The position numbers and the translations under genes are program-made. Below are positions 9,146 to 17,594 of a stretch of 64,000 nucleotides of DNA, piece by piece; the stretch's first letter is position 1; every line of letters begins with the position of its first letter. Under the pieces are notes generated by a model. That model saw nothing but the letters and a program-made list of their open reading frames with translations, searched no databases and was not told the DNA's origin. The DNA comes from Tunicatimonas pelagia (GTDB lineage Bacteria; Bacteroidota; Bacteroidia; Cytophagales; Cyclobacteriaceae): assembly GCF_030506325.1 (NCBI RefSeq), contig NZ_CP120683.1, forward strand, positions 7,107,968 through 7,171,967, written 5' to 3'.

Positions 9146-11314
9146 TTATAATTTGATATTCTTGACTGGTTCATCGGCTAATCCAGCAGAACGGGCAATA
9201 TCCATTAGCTTAGTCAAGCTGCCTTTTACTTCCGGCTGATCGGTCTGGTTCATCAGCTTGAAGAGCAAAGCCGACACCGTGAGATTCTTCATGTCTTCGG
9301 AGGATACTCCGAACTGACTGATGAATTTGTTAAGATTATCTTTGAAAGTTCCCCCGCCATTGGTATTAAAGAATGTATCTTTAATATCTAGCAAGGTGGT
9401 ATTTTTCCGCACCATACCGTCAATGGCTTTGCCTTTGGCGATGGAACCCATAATCTGATCAAACAGCATGGTTTCCCCACCGATGATCTCAATGTTAGAG
9501 GCTTTCAGAGCTTCGCCAATCACTTGCGCCTGAGCTTCGGCAATATCCTTCTGAATATCGATCTTCGCCAGCTCCAGGGCTTTCTCGGTTTCCAAACGTA
9601 GCTTGAACTCTTCATGCTCCTTACCGGGACCGTCCAGCACCTGCATGGCGTTGGCTTTCTCGCGGATACCCTCGGCTTCGGCTTTGTACTTCTGCTGCAT
9701 CACCCGGGCTTCGGCCATACCTTGCTTCTCTTCGGCTGCCGCTTTGGTTTCAATCACTTCAGCATCAGATTTTCCTTGCTCTAAACTAATCTGTGCCGCA
9801 ACCAGTCCAAGTTTCTCGTCAGCTTCCGACTGCGCTTCAGCCCGTAGACTGATACCTTTGGCGTCGGCTTCGGCCTGGGCCTCGATGACTCCGGCTTCAG
9901 CTTCCCCTTCTTTCTCGCGAGCGGCGGCTTTGGCTTCCATCACCTGGGCTTCGGATAGTCCGATAGCCGCGTTTTGGGCGGCTTCCGCTTCCGCCATTGT
10001 CTTCATGGCTTGGGCTTTGTGCTCAGCCGAGTTTTCTTCGGCTTGGGCGTCAATCATCAATTGCTTCGCTCGGTGTTCGGAGGCTTCTTTCGCGGCTTCA
10101 GCAGATTTGATTTCCTTAACCAAAGACTCTTGCGCTTCTTTCTCAGCGTTGATTAGAGCCACTTCTTTATTCCGGTCAGCCTCGGCCTTGGCTTTAGTGT
10201 CTTTGATTTTCTCTTCTTCCTCCACCGTCGCTTTTTCTACCATCACCCGCTCCCGAATCACTTCCTGAATATTCTTCCGCTCTTCTTCCAGCGACTTTTC
10301 TTTCTCGATTTGAGCCAGTTCTACGACACGCTCCCGCTCAGTGGCTTCCAACGCTTTAGCTTGCTCTACACGCTCCTGCTCAATAACGTCGGTGCGTTCC
10401 TTATTACGCTGAGCAACCAGAATCTGACGGTCTTTATTTTGCTCGGCAACCCCCACTTCTTCTTCAGTTAGAATGCGGGCTTCCTCAGAACGCTTGCGCT
10501 CCTCTTGGCGGACTTTCTCACGCTCGGCAGCTTCACGAGAGCGAATATTAGTCACTTCGCTTTCTTGACGTTCGCGTTGCTCAGTCAGTTGCTTCTCCAG
10601 TTGCAGAATGGTTTCTTCAGCCTCCACATCCTGCTTTTTGATGGTTTTCTTCTTTTCGTTTTCAATCAGGTTGGATTGAATTTTTTGCTCAGAGGTAAGA
10701 TCAATGATCTTCTTGATACCTTCTGAATCCAGAATATTATCCGCATTCAGATACTCTAGGGGAGTCTGCTCCAGATAATCAATAGCGCAGTCGTCCAGAA
10801 TATAGCCGTTGAGATCGGTGCCGATTTCCTCCAGTATTTTATCCTTAAAGTTCGCTCGGGAATTGTACAGCTCCACAAACTCAAAGTGCTTACCTACCGT
10901 CTTTAAGGCTTCCGAAAATTTAGCGTCGAACAGTAGCTCTAACTGCTTGGGATCAGATGCCCGATCGCAACCGATAGACTGGGCGACGTGAATTACATCT
11001 TCTTTGGTTTTGTTTACCCGAACGAAAAAGGTAACCTGAATATCAGCCCGAAGATTGTCGTTACAGATCAAACCATCCTTACCCGTTCGGGAGATCATGA
11101 TGGTTTTTACGGTAATGTCCATTTCTTCCAGACGATGCAGTACCGGAATTACCAGCAAACCGGAAAATGATACTTTTGCCCCGCCCGCCCCTCCGGTGAC
11201 AATCAGGGCTTGTCCTTGGGAAGCTTTGCGGTACATTTTGATGATAGCAACCCCGATCGCAAAGAGAAATACGATGACGATGATGCCGACGAATAATAAC
11301 ATAGATTGTTCCAT
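9146..11314 (-). CDS. Flotillin (SPFH/band 7), YqiK-like, 722 aa
   Basis: An N-terminal membrane helix (about 5-27) is followed by an SPFH/band-7 domain (about 30-220) and a very long Ala/Glu/Lys-rich coiled coil (about 225-600). The C-terminal globular part (about 600-722) is typical of flotillins (EIIGGETMLFDQIMGSIAKG). E. coli YqiK is about 550 aa, so the coiled coil is extended here. The gene starts 11 nt after the YqiJ-like gene, the same order as yqiJ-yqiK in enterobacteria. Flotillins scaffold membrane microdomains. Here the protein probably organises the PspA/AAA machinery at the inner membrane (inference). Open frames on the opposite strand are shadows of the coiled-coil codon pattern. 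Confidence 0.9.
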   Translation of the reverse strand: MEQSMLLFVGIIVIVFLFAIGVAIIKMYRKASQGQALIVTGGAGGAKVSFSGLLVIPVLHRLEEMDITVKTIMISRTGKDGLICNDNLRADIQVTFFVRVNKTKEDVIHVAQSIGCDRASDPKQLELLFDAKFSEALKTVGKHFEFVELYNSRANFKDKILEEIGTDLNGYILDDCAIDYLEQTPLEYLNADNILDSEGIKKIIDLTSEQKIQSNLIENEKKKTIKKQDVEAEETILQLEKQLTEQRERQESEVTNIRSREAAEREKVRQEERKRSEEARILTEEEVGVAEQNKDRQILVAQRNKERTDVIEQERVEQAKALEATERERVVELAQIEKEKSLEEERKNIQEVIRERVMVEKATVEEEEKIKDTKAKAEADRNKEVALINAEKEAQESLVKEIKSAEAAKEASEHRAKQLMIDAQAEENSAEHKAQAMKTMAEAEAAQNAAIGLSEAQVMEAKAAAREKEGEAEAGVIEAQAEADAKGISLRAEAQSEADEKLGLVAAQISLEQGKSDAEVIETKAAAEEKQGMAEARVMQQKYKAEAEGIREKANAMQVLDGPGKEHEEFKLRLETEKALELAKIDIQKDIAEAQAQVIGEALKASNIEIIGGETMLFDQIMGSIAKGKAIDGMVRKNTTLLDIKDTFFNTNGGGTFKDNLNKFISQFGVSSEDMKNLTVSALLFKLMNQTDQPEVKGSLTKLMDIARSAGLADEPVKNIKL

Positions 11315-11325
11315 GTGAGTAGAGT

Positions 11326-11961
11326 TTAGTCAATATAAGGTTCAATAAAATAAATGTTACGTCCTTCCTGCTGCTCGATGACCATCGCGGTATCACCCCG
11401 GTCAAGGGAAACGCCCTCGTAGGTTTTTACACTGAGTAACAGGGGTGCACCCGCAGTTTTTACCCGTGCCTGTCCCACCCGTTGGTGCGAAGCCTGGGAG
11501 GTTATGGTGCAGATTTTCCCGATAACTGTTTCGTTAGATTCCTGATTCAGCTTACCAAAAACTTTCGCCAGCGGATTGGTCAATACTTTTGCAATGAATA
11601 GCCCAGCGATAAGAGTAGGAATCAGAATCAACAGTCCGATCAGAAACGAGGAGTTACCGAGATAGTAATTTCCCAAAACAGTTAGTACCCAAACCGGGAG
11701 AATCCAGAAGGTAAGAAAAACCATTAGTGGTACTTGACCCAGATTAAAGAAGGCCAGCACCTCATTTAGCCCATTCCCTGAAAGGTCACCGTCCACGTCA
11801 GCATCGACATCCACGTCTGTATCTAGGTCAACATCTACATCGAGCGAGTCAATATCGATGGCTCCGACCAGTACCACCAGCCAGTAAATCATTACAAAGG
11901 CTAGCAGCAGTGTGGAAATCAAGTTGGGGGCCGACGCGGCGGCGGTGAACAGTTCTTTCAT
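11326..11961 (-). CDS. YqiJ-like membrane protein with C-terminal OB fold (DUF1449 type), 211 aa
   Basis: Length matches E. coli YqiJ. There is one N-terminal helix (about 14-36), an unusual Asp-Val ladder (about 37-59, alternating D with V, L or A), two further helices (about 77-101 and 106-127) and a C-terminal beta-rich OB/NfeD-like domain (about 140-211). NfeD-type proteins pair with SPFH proteins and are usually encoded next to them, as here (11 nt upstream of the flotillin). Predicted inner-membrane partner of the flotillin. The Asp-rich ladder may bind divalent cations, which is speculation. Confidence 0.8.
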   Translation of the reverse strand: MKELFTAAASAPNLISTLLLAFVMIYWLVVLVGAIDIDSLDVDVDLDTDVDVDADVDGDLSGNGLNEVLAFFNLGQVPLMVFLTFWILPVWVLTVLGNYYLGNSSFLIGLLILIPTLIAGLFIAKVLTNPLAKVFGKLNQESNETVIGKICTITSQASHQRVGQARVKTAGAPLLLSVKTYEGVSLDRGDTAMVIEQQEGRNIYFIEPYID

Positions 11962-12049
11962 AATTAGTGAATGATGATTGATGATGAATGACTAATGATT
12001 GGTGAGTAATGACCAGTGACATATACAATTAATCATTACTCATTCGTCA
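11962..12049 (-). repeat. intergenic degenerate word-repeat/hairpin between pspA-like and yqiJ-like genes
   Basis: The 88-nt gap consists of variations on AATGATTGATGA / TCATTATTCATT. GAGTAATGA at 12004-12012 is exactly complementary to TCATTACTC at 12033-12041, with further near-matches around it, so the transcript can fold back. Similar word-repeat spacers with other vocabularies occur elsewhere in the window. It may act as an attenuator or mRNA processing site inside the operon. Confidence 0.5.
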
Positions 12050-12772
12050 TTATTCATTACTGTTTGCTTGTGGCAAGCCCAGTCGTTTTTTGAGCTCTAG
12101 TAAGCGCTCGTCGGCAGAAGGATTGCTTCCGGTATCCAACGCTCGCTCGATTTCTGCATCGACGGTGGTAGGCTGGTTGGCAATTTCGCCGTAGGATTCC
12201 GCTAGGGCTTCCTCCTCTTCTACCTTGGCTTTCATTCGTTCAAGCATGGCAACAGTACTACTAGAATCTACGCCAGCCAGTTGCTTATTGATAGTTTTGG
12301 TAGCCTTACTAACCTTCATGCGCGACTTTAATGTTCGCAATTCATTTTCCCAGGTAGTGATGTTTGCCTTCAGCGTATCTACGGTATTTTCTAGTTGTTG
12401 CACTGAAGCATCGTAACGGCGGGCTTCCCGCTGATGCAAAGCTGCATCTTTATCGGCATGTTCTTTCCGGCGGAGTGCTTCCGAAGCCAGGCGATCCGCT
12501 TCGGTCATTTCCAGTTCGCCAGATTCGGCTCGTTTCAGCAGGAGAACAGCTTTCTGCTCATAGTCAGTAGCTCGCTTCTGGTAAGCTGTTAGCTCCCGAC
12601 TAGAGCGGATCTGCTGCGCTTTTACTTCCGCCAGCGACTGCAAAGCTTTTTCAAGATCAACTTTCAAATCGCGGATACCCTGTTCGGTTACCTTGATTGG
12701 GTCTTCCAATTTACTGATAGCATCGTGGGCTTCGGCTTGTCCAATTTTAAAAATTCGAGTGAAGATATTCAT
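12050..12772 (-). CDS. PspA/IM30 (ESCRT-III-like) family protein, 240 aa
   Basis: Start chosen at ATG 12772 (MNIFTRIFKIGQAEAHDAI), because PspA-family proteins begin with this short amphipathic helix. The longer frame adds 28 non-conserved residues. The body is almost entirely helical coiled coil (about 25-215), as in PspA, Vipp1 and IM30. The C-terminal tail (RLLELKKRLGL) is a short helix. Family members polymerise on and reshape or protect the inner membrane and are structurally homologous to ESCRT-III. It is the first gene of the minus-strand operon and faces the regulator gene across 306 nt. Confidence 0.9.
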   Translation of the reverse strand: MNIFTRIFKIGQAEAHDAISKLEDPIKVTEQGIRDLKVDLEKALQSLAEVKAQQIRSSRELTAYQKRATDYEQKAVLLLKRAESGELEMTEADRLASEALRRKEHADKDAALHQREARRYDASVQQLENTVDTLKANITTWENELRTLKSRMKVSKATKTINKQLAGVDSSSTVAMLERMKAKVEEEEALAESYGEIANQPTTVDAEIERALDTGSNPSADERLLELKKRLGLPQANSNE

Positions 12773-13030
12773 GGTCACATTGGTTAAATGGTGGTTGATA
12801 ACAATTCGGTTTAATCCTTTCCATACGCACTCCAACCATGTTGCATCCTTTCTCAATTAGTCATATGTTAATGACGAATTGTCAAAACTTACCAGGCTGT
12901 AAAGAAAAGAAAGCAGACGGTTACGAACGCGCCGTTTTTTTGAATAAACCTACATGCTCATCGCTAAGATGATTCAATTTAATACTACCTTGTCCGGATC
13001 AATAGCAATTAATTATATATACGGACGTTT

Positions 13031-13063
13031 GCTAAAAAAGTTAGCACTACTAAAAAAATTAGT
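13031..13063 (+). promoter_or_regulatory. tandem palindromic operator-like sites upstream of the regulator
   Basis: GCTAAAAAAGTTAGC (13031-13045) and ACTAAAAAAATTAGT (13049-13063) each have perfect 5-bp arms around a 5-nt A-rich centre and share the core CTAA-N5-TTAG. Their centres are 18 bp apart, so two dimers would bind on nearly the same DNA face. They lie 16-48 nt before the regulator ATG at 13079, ideal for autorepression, in the shared intergenic region with the pspA-like operon. Confidence 0.6.
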
Positions 13064-13078
13064 TAAAAATATTGTACT

Positions 13079-13855
13079 ATGTCCATTATTGGAAAGAATA
13101 TAAAGACCATCAGAACCATCAAAAATATCAGCCAGGCTGAATTTGCCGATATATTTGACATATCTCGAGCTAGTATTGGAGCTTATGAAGAAGGAAGAGC
13201 TGATCCTAAACTAGAAACTATAATCAATATTGCTAATTATTTTAGTATTTCTATTGACACGCTGCTCACCAAAGCCCTTTCGGTAGCCGAGCTGCGGGAA
13301 TTTGATATTTTAGATGATAAGAAGCCTCTAGCCGAGAAATCGGATAGTGATCGGGATTTAAGCAAGGAAGATACTCCACTAGTGAAACGAGGGAGTTACG
13401 TTGAGTACATTGTTAATTATCAGAATAAAGATTACATCAATCGCTTACCCTACGTCCGCTTACCCGACACCCAACACTACAAGTCTCGGGCGTTTGAAGT
13501 GCAGCATGACGCGATGGAAGTAAATCGTAAAGGGTTGTTGAAAGGTGATATCCTATCTTGCTCACCCATTGCCCTCTCTGAGAAGAAAAAGCTAGTGAAA
13601 GATGGAGTATACGTAGTGGTGACGGAAGAAGATATTTTTGTGCGCCGTTATGACCATGCTGACGAGCAACTCTACTTTCGGGCGGATAACCCCAACTATG
13701 AGACCCTGCAAATTCAGCGGGAGAATATTTTAGAGCTTTGGAAAGTGATGGGATTCTTCAGTACCGTGCTGAAGCCCCCAATATTTCTGGAAGAGCGAGT
13801 AGCATTGTTGGAACGAAAGCTTAACGATTTAGAGCAGCGATTTATTTCTGATTGA
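13079..13855 (+). CDS. XRE-family HTH regulator with degenerate S24/LexA-like domain, 258 aa
   Basis: Residues about 1-65 form a Cro/CI helix-turn-helix (NISQAEFADIFDISRASIGAY). Residues about 110-220 resemble the S24/LexA peptidase fold. The catalytic serine position, normally in a D-S-M motif, reads QHDAMEV, with Ala. The catalytic lysine position (normally V-K-R) reads FVRRY, with Arg. Self-cleavage is therefore unlikely and the domain probably serves dimerisation or ligand sensing. The C terminus (LEERVALLERKLNDLEQRF) is a short leucine-rich coiled coil. Divergent from the PspA-flotillin-AAA operon, with two palindromes in front of its start; a natural candidate for that operon's regulator (inference). 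Confidence 0.85.
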   Translation: MSIIGKNIKTIRTIKNISQAEFADIFDISRASIGAYEEGRADPKLETIINIANYFSISIDTLLTKALSVAELREFDILDDKKPLAEKSDSDRDLSKEDTPLVKRGSYVEYIVNYQNKDYINRLPYVRLPDTQHYKSRAFEVQHDAMEVNRKGLLKGDILSCSPIALSEKKKLVKDGVYVVVTEEDIFVRRYDHADEQLYFRADNPNYETLQIQRENILELWKVMGFFSTVLKPPIFLEERVALLERKLNDLEQRFISD

Positions 13856-14110
13856 CAGAGTGATCCAAGTGTTTGGATGATGTAAATACCTTAGTAGAGG
13901 TCTATTTGGGTATATTCCATCGAAAGTAGTTCGTACCTAGTTCACATTCCCTTCTGTTCATTCTCGGGCAATAACTGTTCATTTTTGCACAGTATATGGT
14001 GTAAAAAAATCCCGTACTTATCTCAACCTATTCATAATCAACCAATTAATAATTTGGCATAACGGTTGGTGACCTTAGCTAAGTCTTCTCAATTTTTTAC
14101 CAGCTGCCGT

Positions 14111-16519
14111 ATGTCTTTGTTTGCAAGCACTCTGAATACCACCCGGAGAAACCTTCGCCACCAGTGGGGAAGTAGTTTGTTGAATGTTGTAGGACTCACT
14201 TTGGGTATTCTCTGTTCGGTGATCATTTTTCTGACTGTGCGCTACGAGTTTAGCTTTGATACGCATCACCAGAACAATGAGCAGATTTATAGAGTAACCA
14301 ACAACTATTACTATCCCACGTTCACTATGTACGTAGGGCATACGCCCGATCCAATGGCGGAAGCTCTCCGGAATGATTTTCCGGAGTTTGAGCGGGTTGT
14401 CTCGATCCACACCTCCCAAAATCACTCTATTTCTATTGAAGATCAGCTGTTTGAGTCTGATATTCTTTTCTGCGATCCCGCGTTTATTCAGTTACTTGAT
14501 TACTACAATGATGCTTCGCAGTGGATCATCGGTGACCCTACTGCCGCACTTAACGAGGTTAATCAGACGGTGCTTACCCAATCGCTTGCTGAGAAAGTAT
14601 TTGGCGATGCAGAAGAAGCTCTCGGAAAAACGATTACCCTCAGCAATGGCACCAACGTAGAAGTAAGGGCAGTGATTCAAGACCCACCGCCCAATACCAA
14701 CTATCCTTTTGAACAGTTAGTGTCTTACGCTACGTTTGATCGAGTTGCCAGCGAATCGTTCGGCAGTGTTAATAGTACAACTACTTTTGTTCAGCTTCCC
14801 CCGGAGGTGACGGCAGAAAGCTTACAACCCGCATTGGATCAGTTCAATGCCAAGTATATGGAAACTGCTTGGGGGGAAGACTTCGTATCTATGGCTCTTC
14901 AACCGCTGGCTGCTATTCACTTTGATGGACGATTTGGCGCGGACAACTACATGACCAGTACTACTTACCTGTGGACGCTCGGACTGATTGGCTTATTTAT
15001 GATTGTAGTAGCGTGTATCAACTTCGTTAACCTTACAACTGCCAAAGCTATCACTCGAGCTAAGGAAGTAGGAGTGCGGAAGATTTTGGGAAGCACGAAA
15101 AAGCATATCATTGCTCAGTTTATGACCGAGTCGTTACTACTCGCTCTGTTTGCCGTAGGTTTCGGTATCGTACTTGCCCAACTGTCCTTTACCTACTTTA
15201 GCGAACTTACCAATCTGAATATCGGAAACGAATTTACATTCACTCCCGATCTGCTGGCATTTCTAGGAGGCTTGCTGCTCTTCATTACTGTAGCCATTGG
15301 AGTGTATCCGGCACTAGTGTTATCTAAATTTCAACCGCTTGATGTTATTCGTGCCCGAAAAGCAGCAAACTCCTTCAAAGGCTTATCGCTGCGTAGAGTG
15401 CTGATTACTTTTCAGCTAACCGCCTCTCAAGCTCTCGCTATTGGGGCTATTGTAATTGCTAGTCAGCTTGAACTTTTCCAAAATACAGATCTGGGTTTTG
15501 ATCAGGAATCGATCCTTGTTGTAGACATCCACGGTAACGAACCAAGTGAAAAAGTAAAATCATTGAAAAATAGCGTGCAGCAGTTTCCCTTTGTTGAATT
15601 AGCTAGCTTGTCATCCAGTGCTCCTATGTCAGGCAATAGCAGTACAACCGGGCTTACTTCAGTAGATGCGGGAGTCGCAGAAGAAGAGCGGTTCAACGTA
15701 GAATATATTATGGTTGATAATGACTTTGTAGATGCTATGAACCTTGAGGTATTAGCGGGAAAAACCTCCATGACTACGCTTGACCAGGATACGGTGCGGG
15801 GTTACGTGGTGAATGAAACTCTGATCGAGCGACTGGCTTTCGCTAGCCCCGAGGAGGCACTCGGAAAAAGGATCACAATTCATGGGGTGGAATCTACCAT
15901 TATCGGAGTAGTCAAAGATTTCCATACTCTCTCGCTGCACGAAGAGATCAAACCAGTAGCATTGATTTACGGTATTAGAGATTACTCGCTGTTGAGCATC
16001 AAATACCAAACGGCTAACCTTCAAGAAGCTGTTGCCCAATTAGAAACGGCCTGGCAAGGAGTATTTCCCGATAAAAACTTTGACTTCTACTTTCAGGATG
16101 AGCAAATGGGCGATATGTACGACAATGAAATCCGCTTCGCAAAGTTGATCAGGGTGTTTACCATAATTTCTATCGCCATTGCCTGCTTCGGTCTCATCGG
16201 TCTTTCGGCTTTCTCTTCGGTGAGAAGATTTAAAGAGATTGGAATCAGAAAAGTGTTAGGTGCCAGTGTTCCCCATCTTTTGTTTTTATTATCGCGAGAA
16301 TTCTTGATTCTGGCCGGGGTTAGTCTCATTTTCAGCGTTCCTATTGCCTACTATTTAACAGCCGGTTGGTTGGCAGATTTTGCCTACCGTATTCATTTAA
16401 CGTGGTGGATGGTAGGTATTGCCGGATTTATCACTATAACATTTACTTTGCTTACGGTTGGCCTTCAGAGTGCGCGAGCAGCCACGATGAACCCGGTAGA
16501 ATCTCTACGCAGCGAGTAA
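14111..16519 (+). CDS. FtsX/MacB-like ABC transporter permease, 802 aa
   Basis: Start ATG 14111 (MSLFASTLNTTRRNLRHQW) is preferred to an upstream TTG at 14066. The protein has the duplicated Bacteroidota layout: helix 1 near 20-42, a periplasmic MacB-type domain, an FtsX core (three helices, about 285-420, with EVGVRKILGSTKKHI), a second periplasmic domain and a second FtsX core (about 680-800, with EIGIRKVLGASVPHL). The two 'G[VI]RK-LG' cytoplasmic loops contact an ATPase. No ATP-binding gene is adjacent, which is common for this expanded family. Such permeases transmit ATP-driven conformational change to the periplasm. Substrate unknown. It converges on the oxidoreductase gene with a 34-nt gap. 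Confidence 0.85.
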   Translation: MSLFASTLNTTRRNLRHQWGSSLLNVVGLTLGILCSVIIFLTVRYEFSFDTHHQNNEQIYRVTNNYYYPTFTMYVGHTPDPMAEALRNDFPEFERVVSIHTSQNHSISIEDQLFESDILFCDPAFIQLLDYYNDASQWIIGDPTAALNEVNQTVLTQSLAEKVFGDAEEALGKTITLSNGTNVEVRAVIQDPPPNTNYPFEQLVSYATFDRVASESFGSVNSTTTFVQLPPEVTAESLQPALDQFNAKYMETAWGEDFVSMALQPLAAIHFDGRFGADNYMTSTTYLWTLGLIGLFMIVVACINFVNLTTAKAITRAKEVGVRKILGSTKKHIIAQFMTESLLLALFAVGFGIVLAQLSFTYFSELTNLNIGNEFTFTPDLLAFLGGLLLFITVAIGVYPALVLSKFQPLDVIRARKAANSFKGLSLRRVLITFQLTASQALAIGAIVIASQLELFQNTDLGFDQESILVVDIHGNEPSEKVKSLKNSVQQFPFVELASLSSSAPMSGNSSTTGLTSVDAGVAEEERFNVEYIMVDNDFVDAMNLEVLAGKTSMTTLDQDTVRGYVVNETLIERLAFASPEEALGKRITIHGVESTIIGVVKDFHTLSLHEEIKPVALIYGIRDYSLLSIKYQTANLQEAVAQLETAWQGVFPDKNFDFYFQDEQMGDMYDNEIRFAKLIRVFTIISIAIACFGLIGLSAFSSVRRFKEIGIRKVLGASVPHLLFLLSREFLILAGVSLIFSVPIAYYLTAGWLADFAYRIHLTWWMVGIAGFITITFTLLTVGLQSARAATMNPVESLRSE

Positions 16520-16553
16520 CAAAGCATCAGCAAATGATAATTTCCATTCTCTA

Positions 16554-17570
16554 CTAATCAAGAGAAATCATCACTTTCCCGTAGCTCTGCCGCGACTCAA
16601 TATACTCGTGCGCTCGGGGAAGCTCCGCAAAGGGAAATACTTTAGAGATAACCGGTTTGATGTTATGTTCTTTCACAAATTTAGTCAGCACCTGCCATTC
16701 CTGTTCTACTACTGCCTGGTGCTCAATTAGGTAACCAATGTGGGTGGCGAGCAGTCCAGTTGAGCGTTGAGCCATTTGTAGAATTTTAGCTTGAGGAATA
16801 TTTTTCAGCAAGTGTGGCCAAGTGAGCGGATTACGTTTGCTCCAATTGAGCCCCGCCATACCGGCGATAACGAGCTTGCCAAATGGGTTAAGCAATTCGC
16901 GACTTTTGCGGAAGGTTTCACCACCGACTAGCTCCAGAACCACATCCACTCCCCCACCCGACTGAGCCTCTCGGATCACCGAGGCAAAATCCAGCTCTCG
17001 GTAATTGATAGGATGGTCCACTCCCAGCTCTTTCAGTAACTGTAACTTTTCGGGCTGACTGGCAGTACCAAATACTTTACAGCCCTGAGCTTTGGCAAGC
17101 TGCACCGCTGCCGTGCCCACTCCTCCGGCTGCGGCATTCACTAACACCGAATCAGATGGTTGCAAACGAGCCAGCTTCATCAGCCCAACCCAGGCAGTCA
17201 TATAATTGACGATAAAGGCGGCGTTTTCTTCGGGAGAAAACTGCTCCAAAGCAGGTAACGCCATATAATCTTTCACGATCATTTTTTCGGCGTAGCTACC
17301 GAACTGCCCCCCGGCAATTACTTTCTCACCAATCTGCCGATTAACTCCTTCTCCTACTGCATCAATTTCCCCGTAAGCTTCCATCCCTAGCACGTAGGGT
17401 AGCTTTGGTGCCCAACGGTACTGCCCTCGTCGGGAAAGGATTTCGGCGTAGTTTATACCAATCCGCTTAACCTTTACCCGTACCTCTCCGGCTTTGGGAA
17501 TTGGCTCGGGTATATCCTGTATTTTTAGGGATGAGGCGGATCCGTGTTTAGTGAGTAGGTAGGCTTTCAA
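16554..17570 (-). CDS. NADPH:quinone oxidoreductase-like medium-chain dehydrogenase, 338 aa
   Basis: A full-length MDR-superfamily protein with a GroES-like N-terminal domain (about 1-130) and a Rossmann fold with the nucleotide motif AAAGGVGTAAVQLA (about 148-161). The catalytic-zinc Cys/His ligands of alcohol dehydrogenases are absent, and the GINYAEILSRRGQY segment is typical of the zinc-free quinone reductase/zeta-crystallin group. Expected to reduce quinones or enones with NADPH in the cytoplasm. The true substrate cannot be read from the sequence. Its start is only 24 nt from the divergent antitoxin frame, so promoters must overlap. Confidence 0.85.
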   Translation of the reverse strand: MKAYLLTKHGSASSLKIQDIPEPIPKAGEVRVKVKRIGINYAEILSRRGQYRWAPKLPYVLGMEAYGEIDAVGEGVNRQIGEKVIAGGQFGSYAEKMIVKDYMALPALEQFSPEENAAFIVNYMTAWVGLMKLARLQPSDSVLVNAAAGGVGTAAVQLAKAQGCKVFGTASQPEKLQLLKELGVDHPINYRELDFASVIREAQSGGGVDVVLELVGGETFRKSRELLNPFGKLVIAGMAGLNWSKRNPLTWPHLLKNIPQAKILQMAQRSTGLLATHIGYLIEHQAVVEQEWQVLTKFVKEHNIKPVISKVFPFAELPRAHEYIESRQSYGKVMISLD

Positions 17571-17594
17571 ATTAGTTAAATTTTAAAAATAACG

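Noticed and set aside
9603..10268. Open frame of 221 codons antisense to the flotillin, rich in Ala/Ser
   Set aside because: It mirrors the Ala/Glu/Lys repeat codons of the flotillin coiled coil. Composition is Ser/Ala/Phe-biased with no domain and no initiation context.
14066..14110. Upstream TTG start for the FtsX-like permease
   Set aside because: The ATG at 14111 begins the conserved family N terminus; the 15 extra residues have no coding character.
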